Source: Mitragyna speciosa (lineage: Eukaryota; Streptophyta; Magnoliopsida; Gentianales; Rubiaceae). Taken from it: a stretch of DNA of 64,000 nt. The stretch is from positions 23,955,394 through 24,019,393 of the forward strand of contig CM045563.1 in NCBI GenBank assembly GCA_024721245.1, in the 5' to 3' direction. The translations under genes and the position numbers were made by a program. Of this stretch, positions 1 through 12,190 are shown piece after piece. Position 1 is the stretch's first letter; every line of letters starts with the position of its first letter. The notes beneath the pieces are model-generated. The model saw only the letters and a program-made list of their open reading frames with translations, searched no databases and was not told the DNA's origin.

Positions 1-59
1 ATGAAAATTAAAATTCAGTACGAATGGAACTCTCATCTGTCACAAACACCAACACCAAA

Positions 60-80
60 ATATATATATATATATATATA
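60..80. repeat. (TA)n microsatellite
   Basis: A run of about ten TA units lies in AT-rich DNA at the left edge of the window. It is a simple sequence repeat with no gene nearby. Confidence 0.9.
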
Positions 81-137
81 GTGAGGATATCAGCCCATGT
101 TTGATCTAATCATCTATCATTATTCGTACGTAATAAC

Positions 138-178
138 GAAATAGTCTTTATGTCAAAAAAAAAAAAGAAATACTCTTT
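138..178 (+). mobile_element. Poly(A)-only retroposon scar
   Basis: A 12-bp direct repeat (138-149 and 167-178, 11/12 identical, gaaata[g/c]tcttt) flanks a 17-bp insert made of atgtc followed by twelve A. A target-site duplication of this length next to a poly(A) tail is the mark of L1-type target-primed reverse transcription, here with almost the whole element missing. Replication slippage or repair filler DNA could also produce it. Confidence 0.5.
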
Positions 179-299
179 TTTATTTAAAGGTTAAAATGAA
201 AATGTATATTTATAAATGAGGTAGTTATAACAAAGAAATGTTGGGAAAAAAAAAATGATCATGTTTTACTTACAACTGCCATATGCTAATAATGTAGTA

Positions 300-2164
300 T
301 GTTTGCGTGTACAAGCTAAGGCCGTCTATTTCCTGGCGATTTTGCTGCCAAAGTTGATATCGCATGATAAGAACGCGATAAAGGCAATTTTTTTTCGACA
401 GCGCATTGAAATTGAGTGTAACTGAAAATTGCAGTGGAAGAAACAACGTCGATGGCGTAGAAGGTACAATCGCCGATCAAACTGTATCAATTGGTCCGTG
501 GAATTTCCGATTTTAAAAAAATGCTTTTTTCCTAATATCACTTTAACCTTCAGGCATTATCGCTGTAGAATTTATGGTGAAAAAAAAAAAAAAAAGAACG
601 AATGTAGAGGACAATATCTCGGTACCTTGGTAGCTCTTCGGAGAATGCATTCTCGGTTCCCTCGCATCGAGGAGGTATTTGATTTTTTCTTTATTGTAGA
701 AAAAGCAATCTTGATTATATCATATGTACGGCTAGTTGATTAAGCTAAATTACGACATTCGTATTTATTTGTTGCTAAATTCATCTGTTATCTACAACTA
801 CTAGCCTTATGAGATAAGCTAAAGGTTTAATAAAAGCATGTTAACGAAGCGGTTTCAGTTCAGCCTTTCATTGTTATATCAGAATTACATAGCAATTTAA
901 GATTATGTGATTAATTTTTTAATTTTAAATTCACCATTTTTTGATTAGCTTTGTTTCGATTGAACGTGCTGTCAAAAGGCTTGAAGCGTAGAGGTCACTA
1001 TTGTACAGTTTTTGATTGGATTAAAACGCGTCATTCCTTCCAAGTTGCAGATGTTGAACGTCCTTGTCTATTTTGCTTTGAGACATGTGTAAAGGTGGCT
1101 TCCATTTTTGTGATAAGATGGCCTATTAGATGGAATTTACAGATGTATTGAAACCACTGTGTGCGCTAGAGAGTAAGAAAAATGTCAAATAGGGAGAGAC
1201 GTGTTCTGGTTTACGTCTTGATTGCGTTCCTTTTTAACTGGTTTTACTTCTTGTCTCCATATTTGGATGACATTTGAGTCATCTCAATTTAGCTGGTTAT
1301 GGTCTAGCCTTTCTTGTGACGATGATTTGCTCAAATAGTATTAGAACTCGATTTTTAGGTATTTTTAGATTGGTGGACATTCTTCTTTTCTGCTTTTCTT
1401 TTCATGTACTCGTTTTAGTGTTGGCGGGAAAGCTAAAAGAGGAACACCTCTCTTCTGATTAATACTGGCCTTTTTCTAAGTATATATAACTTTCTTGCGC
1501 ATGTTTGAATTCGTATAGTTACTTTGCTTTTATTTTTGAGTTTCGGGTTGGCCACTACAATAGTCTAGAATATTGGCTGGGAGCTCACATTGAACTGGCT
1601 CTTCTGGATTCTGTTTTTATTTTCCTTCTAATTTTCTGGAATATTTTGGTTGATGTGTAGTAATTGCTGTGACAGTATTACAGTGTAGCTTAGAAATGTG
1701 TCTAAGGCTGCCTGAGGGATGTAGTTGATAGAAAGCCGCTGTACAAAATGAAATTGTATCCTTTTTGGGTTAGATGGGATAAAATCCCATCTTTGAGTCA
1801 TTTTTGGTTGGAATGCCACAGGAAAGTGGTTATTCTTTTTCTTTTTTTCTATACAGAAGAGTAAAAATATATAACTTTCTTACCATTTTTCCTAGTAAAG
1901 CCTTCTAGTCCCCTGAATTTTTGCCTCCCCATTGAAGAAAAAAGGGACGCTACTAGTGGCTATTTGGTGCTAATTGAATGTGCTTCTTTTTGTATTTTCG
2001 CACTCCTGTTGGTTCTATCTGTGTATGGACTTTTCGTGCTGCTGTAATGTTTTAGACTGAGCAACTTATGGACCCCAACATGTGCTGGATGGAGATTCCA
2101 ACTATTGGCTCAGTGCTGAAGGGCCTGTTTTAGTTTAGAATTTTGACACTGTTATTCCTCGTAG
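300..2164. other. No confident gene; possible 5' transcribed region
   Basis: Base composition rises slightly above the AT-rich left edge and several short open frames occur on both strands, but none shows a recognisable domain. One 31-codon frame at 1182-1277 (+) would encode a strongly hydrophobic peptide; with no known homologue I treat it as chance. If the candidate exon at 2165-2272 is real, its upstream exons and 5' leader should lie here, for example near a possible splice donor around 674, but I could not join them. Confidence 0.3.
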
Positions 2165-2272
2165 GCTTTAGTGCAAATTCCAGAAAAGCCCTCACCAACA
2201 CATGCAGATTTAGGGGCTGACTTCACACCACTGTCAGAGAAATGGTGGGATGCTCCGGTTTATGTACACTAA
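2165..2272 (+). CDS. Candidate terminal coding exon, unknown protein
   Basis: I do not recognise this protein. After a plausible acceptor (cctcgtag, ending 2164) 35 codons run to a TAA at 2270-2272. The peptide looks protein-like, rich in Pro, Asp and Trp, with the ending SEKWWDAPVYVH. The frame carries a stop immediately before the acceptor, so if it is coding it must be spliced. A polyadenylation-like aataaataa follows near 2297. No upstream exon could be joined with confidence. It may be the last exon of a small gene starting within 300-2160, a pseudogene remnant, or chance. A translated search against plant proteomes would settle this. Confidence 0.3.
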   Translation, partial: ALVQIPEKPSPTHADLGADFTPLSEKWWDAPVYVH

Positions 2273-5200
2273 GTCTTGGTTGTCATGATGCCTGCAATAA
2301 ATAATCTTTAATTTGTTAAGCTTAGAGTCATAGTTGGATTCCAGGCACAGAAACACAAATGTTTCCGTTATCTTTATAATACAATGCACTTCTACACTCA
2401 TGGCGTTGGATCAAGGAGAATTGGTCCTGTGATTATTGCTCTTATTAAGGGAATAATTTGTAATCGTTTTCTTCTTGGATAAAAATGTCGATGGCCATCC
2501 TAAATATTGCTCCAATAATCCTTTAGTGGGTTAATCGGATAACAAAGTAGTGGCAAACTATTTTTCTTTAAAACGGGGATCTTTCTCTTTTTCCTTTTGG
2601 GGCCTGCCCCTCTCTCTCTATCTCTCTCTCTGTGCTTGGGGAGGCGGCCGCGGGTGGATTGGGTGGTTGAGTGGGTAAAGGACTAGGGGACTGAGAAAAT
2701 AGAGAAGATGAGCTGTGATATAGTGTATCGGGAACTTATGCTGACATCACCACATCTTCACAATCAGCTGTAATTGACTAGTGGGGTCAAAGGGGTCTGA
2801 TGTGATTTTGTAAACCTTAAGGTGCGTAGTGATCATTTGGTCAAAACATGTGGGTCTAGATGTAATTAATCCCAATTATGTCCAATAATAGTTTCATCTG
2901 TATATGTTCAAGTTGAACTTCTCTATATATCAAAAATCTCTTTTAGATTCAATTTGGATATAGATTTTTTGGAAACTTGATTGACTATATTGATAATTTT
3001 CAAAATTTAAGCCATATTGCATAGTTTATGTTGCTGGATGCCAAATAGATTTATATCTTCACAGTATTTTCCATTCATAGATTTCCTTTTATTTACATAC
3101 TCTCCCTTCTGCTATGCTTTTGTTTTCTTTCCTCCTCCTCCTTGTTCTTATTCTTCTCCTACTCCTCTTTTGCTTTTTGGTTTGCCTTTCCTAATATGGG
3201 TTTATGCATGCAAATGCTTAGAAAAGTTGGAAAACAGTAGAGATTAAAAGCTTTTTTCTTTGATATTTTCTGCTCTTTTCATATAGTTAGTTTTTCTGCC
3301 AATTGTTCTTTTTGATTTTCAATGTTTCTAGGGTGAGATATAGGGAATGTGTGGAGGAGGTTAGGATGTGTTTATACGTGCTGGTGATGTCTCGCATCAA
3401 AAACTTGAGGAACCAAATCTTGCTCAAAGGTGCTGGGAAATGTACGCCCATATTTGGTTGAAAGCTGGTGGGTGGAGACAGAAAACAGGATAAAACAGCA
3501 GTGTAACATTTGCATAGGATCCTTCTTTGTTCTGATATATGTGATTAGATCTGAGCTTGGGAAGGGAGATCATTTCGGGGGATATTCAATCAACTGTTGA
3601 AGAAATATGTTGGCTTTTGCCTTTGTGAATAAAGTGGCGGCATGCTTGTCCCTAACATCTTTAATTGATGCTGCTTAAAGAAATTGAAGAAAATTAACTA
3701 GATACATAAAAATTTTGGGGCCCAGTTAGTTTTGATGATGCGAGGTATGTCAGCATCAGTAGGGAATCCCACAGCTTGCTTCTGTGTCTCTGCTCACGTG
3801 TATGTCTGTTGATTGTGTCTAAGAATGATTTATTATAGGAAAGACTCTGCTATAAGAAAAGATTATAAGTATATTTTACAACCACCTTCCTACTTTGTGT
3901 GCATGTTCCATTTTGCAGATCATTTATAGATATTTTGGCAAATGCAAATTGTCCTGCTCTTACTTGTTTATTAAATCTGTTGTTTTCTCCTTTAATCCCC
4001 GTGTCCAAACTTCTTACAGCGTGAACATTCATGTGACCTTAGTCTTTTTTTTCATGTAAAAATATATAAAAAGGGATGCATCGACAGCAACTAATGTCTA
4101 TGAGAGAGAATGTTTAACTTCTTGTGGGCTTCAAAAGTGCGCAATACATTATTGCTTTATGAAGATCTTCAGGACTTTGCTTATTGGCTTGAGTCATATG
4201 ATTACGCCTACGGCAATTATTGTGGCTCAGGTCTTCTTGCTATGCGTCTACTTGTATACTTGTGTTTAGCTAGAAGAGATGTTAGAGTTGCTGGACCTTG
4301 CTCAATTATATACTAGCATTGATGTCGGTCAAGTCACCATCAGAACTTAATCCGCGTGTAGCTCTACTAGTAGAATATAAAGGCTAATGCAGTTTCTCAG
4401 GCAGCTGAGGAAGAAAGATGACGCTCATTGTTTTTCTTGCACCACACACGAAAATGACGCTCTCCATAGATGGCTGCTTCTTCAATAATACCAAAATTTT
4501 TATGGCAAGAGAGTCAAAAAATGCTTGTCAGTTTTCTGTTTTGGAGGGTCCCTAGCTGATCTTTTCCTATCTGTTATAGGAGGTTGATAGCGTAAAAATA
4601 CCACGCCGCACTGCTAGTATCCATTCATTGAGGTGGTCCTCATAATCATTCGCCATAATTGCTTCTTTGATTAAAGAAATGCCTTGTTGAATTGTAATAA
4701 ATTCTGATGTCGATTTTGCTATCTGAATAATTAGATATCTCCGGTTTTAACATATCAAAGATGGTAGGATTCAATCAAAGCTTCTGAGGTGACTAGTCGC
4801 AGAAAACAGTCACCATCTGAACCCTTGCAAATTGCCAAGTCATCTTTAACCGGAAGAAAAAAGTAAAAAAAATAAAAAAAAGCTTGCTCCATTCCCTTTC
4901 TCACTGATATATTTCTTGAAATAATAATCATAAGAAACAATCCGATAACTGAAATCTGTTTTAGGCGAACCGTGATAGGGATGTTTTAAAATAGCAAGTT
5001 TGCTTATGAGGGCGATGAACAATCTGATCAGATGTTTTGATACGAACGTTTGCCTGAGGAACAAAAGAATTATTTTAAAATAGTGTCCACGTATGTTTAG
5101 GTTTTTGTTAAATGAGAGGAAAAGAAGGATCCAAATAGAGAATCCAATTAAATTAGTTAGCAAATCCCGGGATTAAGATAGGACTACATACAATTAATGT

Positions 5201-6787
5201 ATTCTATTTGGTTGGGCTAGTGATATTTTAGCACAAATTCATGAAATCTACTTTGTCTTTCAACAATTAATTGGCTGGCCACACACAGATAATTGGGTGT
5301 TTGGTGTGTTTCTCATGTTGTTAATATTAGGTAAGCGACAGAGTCTTGAGACAGGGGACAGGTAAACTATAGAAAGACTCATTGATGAATGTTTGTCTTA
5401 TATCAATAGCATACGCGTCAAGAAACTGAACCAGAATTTTAAAGAAAAATCATTGATACACATTATTTAATAATGCGATTGCAAGAAGGTTGAAGCATTG
5501 TATTTGTCTTCCCAGAATGTCATCTCAGCTCTTGTTGCTGAAGCTTCGTTTTCAATGCAATAGAAGTGGTGGATTCCATTCCACAATCCGTATACTGGTG
5601 TATAAAGGTGACGTGTAGCTAATTTCGGCTGGTCTAACTTAAAGAACACGGTTTTTATTCGACACAGCCAGCCCCCCAATTCACAAGCTGCTGTTATTGA
5701 TTGGAGCTGCTCCAATCTCTGAATAAAAATCTTTCACTGTTCCCTAGCTCAATAAGCTTAATAAAAATCTTCCACTGCTCCAAACAATTTTACATCCACA
5801 AACAAACACACAGACTGACGGCTTGTTGTGACTGATCTGATTAGACACGACATATTGAGCAACAACTACTAGTACTAAGATCTAAAATTTGGGGTTCCAT
5901 TTCCCAACTGGTGGAGTGAGCTTTGCAGAATATTAAAGACAGTGAAAAGAATGGAATAGGAGGTAGGTTAAGGAGAACTTTCAGTTATATAGTAAATGGT
6001 GATCAGGTGGAGAGAAGAGAGAAGTTGAAGTTTTCAAGTGCATCCTAATTCCCATGTCCTGATTGACGAGCAATAATGCATGAAGCAATCTAATCCACGT
6101 AGTTCCTAGACTTGTATAGGCCATTCGCATGCTTTGACACAGTGACACCTTGTGGGTCATCATACAAACAAACATACTATTAATAATCTTCTAGCTGTTA
6201 CTTGAGTGATCCATGCGGTCCATGCATGCCCAGTGGCCTGAACGGCTGCCTTTCTCTTTGCTACGTCTCTGTGTGTGTGTTTTTTGCATGCTGGGTTGTG
6301 TGTGACTGTGTCTGCGTGTGCCGTATTTTCAGATTGGTAGCTTGTTGATGTTATGAGCATATTGTCGATTTGTGGGTAACCACAGACTTGTTCATACGCA
6401 TTATTCCGCAGTTTATTGACACAGCTGGCAGCCCAGGAACAAGGGTGGTAGGGCAAGTTTGAAAATGATACATCCAGCTGCGTGTCAATCACATCCTTTT
6501 TACATGATTTTTCATTTTTTTTTCGACGTTTCTTATCGGTTCTTTTGTATAGTAATGTCACTGAAAGTTCTTGCATAATGATTCGTAGTACATTTACACC
6601 TATACCTCATGTTAAAACAGAAACTTTTGCACGATCCATCTTCTTCTTGAGGAAGTTTAATTACTGGATAATGATGAGTTGGATTGGGTGATCTCAAGTT
6701 TTTATTACCAATTCCTACCTGATCTTGTGACCAATTTGTCCAGGGTTTTCTTCATCTTTTGAATAACATCAATAGGTCATAAAGAAG
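2273..6787. other. Intergenic, no gene recognised
   Basis: Contains a (CT)n patch near 2610-2632, a pyrimidine-rich stretch at 3110-3180, and open frames of up to 138 codons on the minus strand (6160-6576) whose predicted proteins are low-complexity or lack any domain. I see no RNA gene or transposon end here. Confidence 0.5.
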
Positions 6788-7024
6788 ATGCTTGCGGTTG
6801 TGGATAACAACATAAATTTCCGTGTTATCAAGCCATCAGCAGAATCTTTCGATGTAATTCTTTACTTCCTTCTTCAACTTGAAAAGGACCTTCAATCTTT
6901 AATATTCGTAATTAATTAATGTGTACATTCCAGGTAGCCACAATTCATTTCCAGAACATTTACAAGTGTGCTGGTGTGAACTTTCTATTTGGGCAAGGAA
7001 AGCATCGTATGAATATTTTTCCTG
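6788..7024 (+). pseudogene. Possible two-exon gene fragment, unknown family
   Basis: Two short blocks read as coding exons joined by an 80-bp AT-rich intron. Block 1 (6788-6853) starts with ATG and gives 22 codons ending FRVIKPSAESFD before a gtaatt donor. Block 2 (6934-7024) follows an attccag acceptor in the same frame and gives 30 codons including ATIHFQNIYKCAGVNF, ending at a gtaaat donor. Nothing that continues the protein was found downstream, so this is more likely a captured or decayed gene fragment than a working gene. I do not recognise the family. The whole pattern could also be chance. Confidence 0.3.
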
Positions 7025-8990
7025 GTAAATATGTTATATTAATGTAACTGTAATAGATTTGTTTCGACTATATCCTTTGAATCTCAAGGCTGAACAAATC
7101 AGTTGCGATAGGAGGTTAAATAGTCAAACTTTGCTTAGTCAGCCAACGAGCAAAATATGGACGGATAAATTAAAGAAGGAGCCATAGACTAGTTCAATTA
7201 ACTAGGCATGATTCCTTTTTTTTTATTTTTATTTTTTATTAGCATGATTCAGGTGCATGTATACAAGAATGACCAGGCTTAGGAAATGAAACATACATGA
7301 GGGCTTTGGTACAATGGATTTTGATCCTCAACCCAATTAACTGAGCCCCTACTAGCTCCAGCCGTTATAAATAAAATGATTCAATAAGTGGATAAACTTT
7401 AGATACACGTGGCAGCATCATATGAACGGAGTCTGTTAGAGGCTCTGGAGTTGAAGATCAAAATCCGCTGTGGGCAAGCGTTGCTTTTCCCTGTATGAGC
7501 GTCAATGTCTTATGTATGATTGGAGAATGATGTTTTGAAATAATTCAAAAGAAGCAGAAAATGATTTGATGGCTAGAATGCCATCTCCGGTTATTTCATG
7601 ATAGTCATAATTAATTTGGTAGGATTCTCTTTAATTGCTTTTATCCACAAAAAAATGGGTCATATATAAACTTAACATCGGATTAGGAGACGATCTTTTC
7701 AACTCAACGTGGATTATTTTTCCTCGAACATGTTGATCTGTGGTTTTTAAATAACGAAAATGAACAATAGCTGCTGGTAGGATATTCTTTAAAGATATTT
7801 ATCTACTGATTGTAGTTCGAAAATTCAAAGGCTATATGATCGAGGTTTTGACATAGAAGTCAAGAAATGGTCTAAAAGTGAGGCATAGAAGGAAGAGCTT
7901 CTTCTTCACGGTTGCATCCACTCCTTCCGCCGTGCAAACTGACCCGTTTATCTTAAGTTTGATCATATCTCAATTTAAAATGAGCTGATGTTGCTTGCAA
8001 ATGAAAAAACAATGTACCTTTTTGGGGTTTTTAGGGTGATCACTCCCTTGTAGATCCCTTTTTGGAAATTAAAAAAAAAAAAAACCATCTTTCCTTGTGT
8101 TTAATTAGAGGAAAAGAAGAAGGAAATTGAAGTACGTCTAAGCAAAAATTAAAAATGAATACTTGAATTTAGTATTAGATTAGCTTTAAGCGTCTTTATC
8201 TTTTAGCTATAGCTGAATGCACACTTAACCTCCAAATTCTGTTTTTCATGTAGCAAACAAAATCATGTGACAAAAATTAATTTTAGTCACCAGATAAAGG
8301 AGCCATAGAAGTACAATTCGATTATGGACTGTAGTTAATCCTGATATATAGTGGGAAACAGAGAAAAACGTAATCTCAAAGGGCCTTAAATCTCCTGAGA
8401 GAAAATGCTTTTAATTAGCAAGTCGTAAACTGAAGTCCAAGAAACTTTTAATATGCTTTCAGATTGAAGGGGGTTTGCATAAACTTAATGTTGCATCTGG
8501 TACTATAAAAATTTGGTGGTGTTGTACTTTTAGAAAAGATATCGCATGGTAACACGAATATTTAACTCAAATTGCTTTTTTAAAATAGCAATCAATTGTA
8601 CGCTCAGTTAGTTGGAATAGTAGACTAAATAAGAATTTGGAGTTTCCACTGTCCGTGTTGGAAATTTTTATGTTCGATCATAGTATTACTTGTAAATTTT
8701 GTGGTTTAAATAAAAGTCATATTAATTAAGTAATATATAATGATTTGAGAAAGTATTCATGTGACCTTTGTTTAGATCACAATGTCTGTAACAGGACCAT
8801 AAACTAGGTAGAAATTTCCTTACAACATCCTGAGAGAAAAAGTTCTTTGGCAACGAATTAGGGAGAAAAAATTGTCATTTCCTGAAGGGTTTCTGTGCCA
8901 TACTTGTTGAAAGGGGCTGGATGGTGGTTGTGCAAAAATTAAGAAGGTGAGTGGTAATTACCTAATAATCTTTCTCATCCTCATCAAATA

Positions 8991-9112
8991 CCTTATCATG
9001 GAAAAGTATCAAGATTTCAAACGGAAATAGCGTTTGAACTTACACGATATTCCTTATCGTGGAAAAGCATCAATCAAGATTTCTAACGGAAAAAAGTGTT
9101 ACACGATGGATC
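8991..9112. repeat. Diverged 61-bp tandem duplication
   Basis: The motif ccttatc[a/g]tggaaaag[t/c]atcaa followed by agatttc[a/t]aacggaaa appears twice, at 8991 and 9052, with a small insertion in the second copy. Confidence 0.6.
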
Positions 9113-9532
9113 GATAACTAAAGATAAACGTGCATGGTGTAAAAGCTTAATGTCAAAAGCAACGGATCAGATCGAAGATGATAGAATCCTGAGAGAAGAC
9201 AACTTTCTTGAAATCGATTCATGAAGTCATGCACGGCAGGAAAAAGTAGCAACATTGGAAAAAAAGCTGTCCCCTTTAACCTTTATCTTTTGTCAAAAAG
9301 TCTGCAGTGAGCCGTGTATTCGTGTTATTTTTAATTATTCTCTGCCTCCTCCATGTCCATGGCTTTTAAATCTTGTGTCCCAAGTTTCTTGAGAAAGAAG
9401 TTGGTGATCCCGTTGGTAGTTAGTAGTATATGAGGAAATTATAAACATCGTAAAGAATTAAAAGTGGTATTGAAAACTACGTGCTTGTCAACCTCACCTG
9501 CGAATCTCAGGTGGATGAATGAAATACGAACA

Positions 9533-9800
9533 CTAACACTATGTTTGGGAGGAAGAAAATGAAATAAAAAGGAAAGAAATAAAAGAATTTTATAATTTTT
9601 TTTTGTTTGGGAGGAAGGAAGGAAAAAAAAGAAAAATTTACTTAATTATTTTCCGTTGTTTGGGAGGAAGGAAAGGGAAAGTTGGCATGTTTTGAACAAA
9701 AAATTTTCTTTCCAAATTTGGGAAGAAAATGATGGAAAAGAAAGGAAAATTTCATTCCCTTCTTTTCTTTTCTACCCCAACTCCCAAACTAAGCCTAAAT
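9533..9800. mobile_element. MITE-like purine-rich element with repeated end
   Basis: The left end (ctatgtttgggag, near 9538-9550) is matched in inverted orientation by the right end (ctcccaaactaag, near 9781-9793), 11/13 bases. The end motif tgtttgggaggaag recurs inside at 9604 and 9657. Between the ends, one strand is almost purely purine. A non-autonomous hAT-type element is likely. I could not define a target-site duplication. Confidence 0.5.
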
Positions 9801-10478
9801 ATACAAAGATTAATCATGATAGCAGCCAACTTTTTCAACAAACCGAAGCTTATTTTGAAAATACATGTGGGAATGCCAAATGGGACTTTGCAATAATTTT
9901 TTAATGTTGCAATGACAGACCACAAGAACAGGGTGGACAAAAGGGTAATTTACTTGAGAGTATGAGCATATCATATTGTTAATTACTTAAAAGAGAAAAT
10001 ATTTCTTAATTTATAACCAATATAAAATGCTGTGGTGAAGGAACTCTAATTAGATTAACAATTTGTGTTGGTGGTAGTATTAATGACAAAAATAGAGAGT
10101 ACAAGACGTGGCATCCGCAGCCATGATTTTCAAAATTATTAATTAGTCCATTACAAATGAAATCTTTTAATTGTAACTTTTTATTGAAAATATATATCCC
10201 TCCTCAAAATTTATGAAAAGTAGTAAGTTATGCTCCTACAAATAAGCCTGGTTTCACTCCTCAAATCTTAAGTCCTCCATTCATACTTACCGACTCAAAT
10301 ATGAAGCATCGATCAATCATTTTCTTATTTTTTTTTAAAGCTAGAATAAGTGAAATAGGGGGTAAAAAAATGACTCTTCTGAGAAAACTGATTAAAGTTC
10401 GCCCATCACACGATAAATAACACCATGAGTAATAATTTATTAGGGTATGTCCCATTAATACGTGTGACGAGGAAATGA

Positions 10479-10523
10479 ATTAAGTGTAATTATATTGTCA
10501 AAAAAAAAATTAAGTGTAATTAT
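10479..10523 (+). mobile_element. Poly(A)-only retroposon scar
   Basis: A perfect 15-bp direct repeat (attaagtgtaattat, 10479-10493 and 10509-10523) flanks a 15-bp insert, attgtc followed by nine A. This fits a target-site duplication plus poly(A) tail of an extremely 5'-truncated retroposon. Confidence 0.6.
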
Positions 10524-11750
10524 TTGAATACGTACAAGGTACAATGATTATGAACACGGAATAGAAATTTTACGCGTAAAGATAGAGTTGTGAGTTGGAC
10601 ATGTGAGTGAAAGGCCCCCTTTGTGTCCCCATAGACCCCATAACTTGTGGAAGTGAATTTGCAGCTAAATAGACACATTGGGTATGGAAGAGAGATCGAA
10701 AGAAATTATTGGCTATTTGTGATCGATAAGAATATGAAGCCGTCACTCATTCACCAACATCACACACACACACAAACATATACACACCTAACTGAAAATA
10801 CCCACATAGGAAATAAACCCTGACGCTAGAACTCACAATCATTGGTCTTTTCTTCCTTGATTAGCAAATCCATTTTGGTTTATTTATTTAATTTTTTGGG
10901 TAAGAAATAAGCATCTCCGTTTGTTATTGGTTTTCAGAGAATAATTCATGCGTCAGGGGCTGGTTACGTGCAATCCCCTTATTTGTGTGAAACGTCGCCT
11001 CTTCTGTATTCCCCATTTGGTATTATTCTTGATAACTAAAGCACAATTCTTGTCAATTAGTCTATCATTATTGTAATATTACTCCTCATTTCTATTAGGA
11101 TTGTTGTGGGGCTTTTGATTCGATTTCAAACTTTCAATTAACATTAATGGGGATGAAGTTACTCCCATATTCATCCTTTTTTTGAATAATTGATGGATTT
11201 CTTTTTTGTTCGAAATCGAATAATTGATGGCTCTCAAAGTGGTTATTGATTAGTTTTGTGAATCATTTGTTCATCTGAGATCACTTTTGTTTCCAAATGG
11301 TTCACCCATTTATTCGACTTGGTGGCTCAAGTTAAATAAGCATGGGGTTGATATTATACGTTTTTATTGTAATAGGGTGATTTCATTTGCATTTCCATTT
11401 ATTTTTTGAAGGCAATTGTTAAATAATATTTGAGTGACAAAAACTTCAAAAGTCAAATCAAACAATATTTGTTCCTTAATCTGTACCATTATCATTCCTA
11501 TTTCGAATGCTAACTGCCAGAACACAATTGGCCTAATTTGTCTAATATTCAACGGGGAAGAAGAATTATTGTAGAGTACAATAATAATTTATGCTTAATA
11601 ATTGGGGGTTAAACATGATTGCATTAACATAAGATTTTTCAAGGAAATAGTTCATGTTTAGCATTGAACCCACAATAATGCTGGAATCTAAGTCTTGGCG
11701 TCAATGTTCTTTTGTGTACGTGCATCCATAATATCAACGTCCCATTATTT

Positions 11751-12004
11751 TTTTTAACTACTATTAGTTTGGAGATTTAATGTCTAAATAGTAGAATTAG
11801 TTAGCATGTTTTACATGATGCACATCATTAGAATGAGTACTATCTTCAACATTACTATTATGATCATTAGTATATTTTTTTTAACTACTATTAGTTTGGA
11901 GATTTAATGTCTAAATAATAGAATTAGTTAGCATGTTTTACATGATGCACATCATTATTATGAGTACTATCTTCAACATTACTATTATGATCATTAGTAT
12001 ATTA
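11751..12004. repeat. 127-bp tandem duplication
   Basis: Two adjacent copies with a period of 127 bp (for example ctattagtttgg at 11761 and 11888) differ at only a few positions (aaatagtag versus aaataatag, cattagaatgag versus cattattatgag). It is a recent local duplication in non-coding DNA. Confidence 0.9.
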
Positions 12005-12136
12005 TTATTGTAGTTATTGTTCCGAGGGCGTCTATATAATGACGGGATTATTGTATATTCAAAATAATCCATCAAGCAATTACTTAACTAAAACATAAAT
12101 ATTTTATTTAGCACTCAAGGTTGTGCAAGAAGTTTA

Positions 12137-12190
12137 GATATATATAATATATATATGACTTTATATATATATACATATATATGACTTTTT
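12137..12190. repeat. AT-rich low-complexity tract
   Basis: Alternating TA runs interrupted twice by the same gacttt motif. No function is inferred. Confidence 0.8.

Larger units (their letters stand above)
7025..10478. other. Intergenic, no gene recognised
   Basis: AT-rich, with poly(A) and poly(T) runs, a roughly 61-bp diverged duplication at about 8991-9110 and a purine-rich MITE-like block at 9540-9800 (listed separately). No coding signal is seen. Confidence 0.5.

Noticed and set aside
1182..1277. 31-residue hydrophobic small open frame (+)
   Set aside because: It could be a small membrane peptide, but T-rich DNA readily encodes Phe/Leu runs, and nothing else supports it.
5467..5715. 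82-codon open frame (-) with Trp- and Tyr-rich sequence
   Set aside because: The composition looks somewhat protein-like, but there is no splice partner, no known family and no promoter context.
6160..6576. 138-codon open frame (-)
   Set aside because: Lysine-rich start, no recognisable domain, overlaps other open frames and TG-repeat-like DNA.
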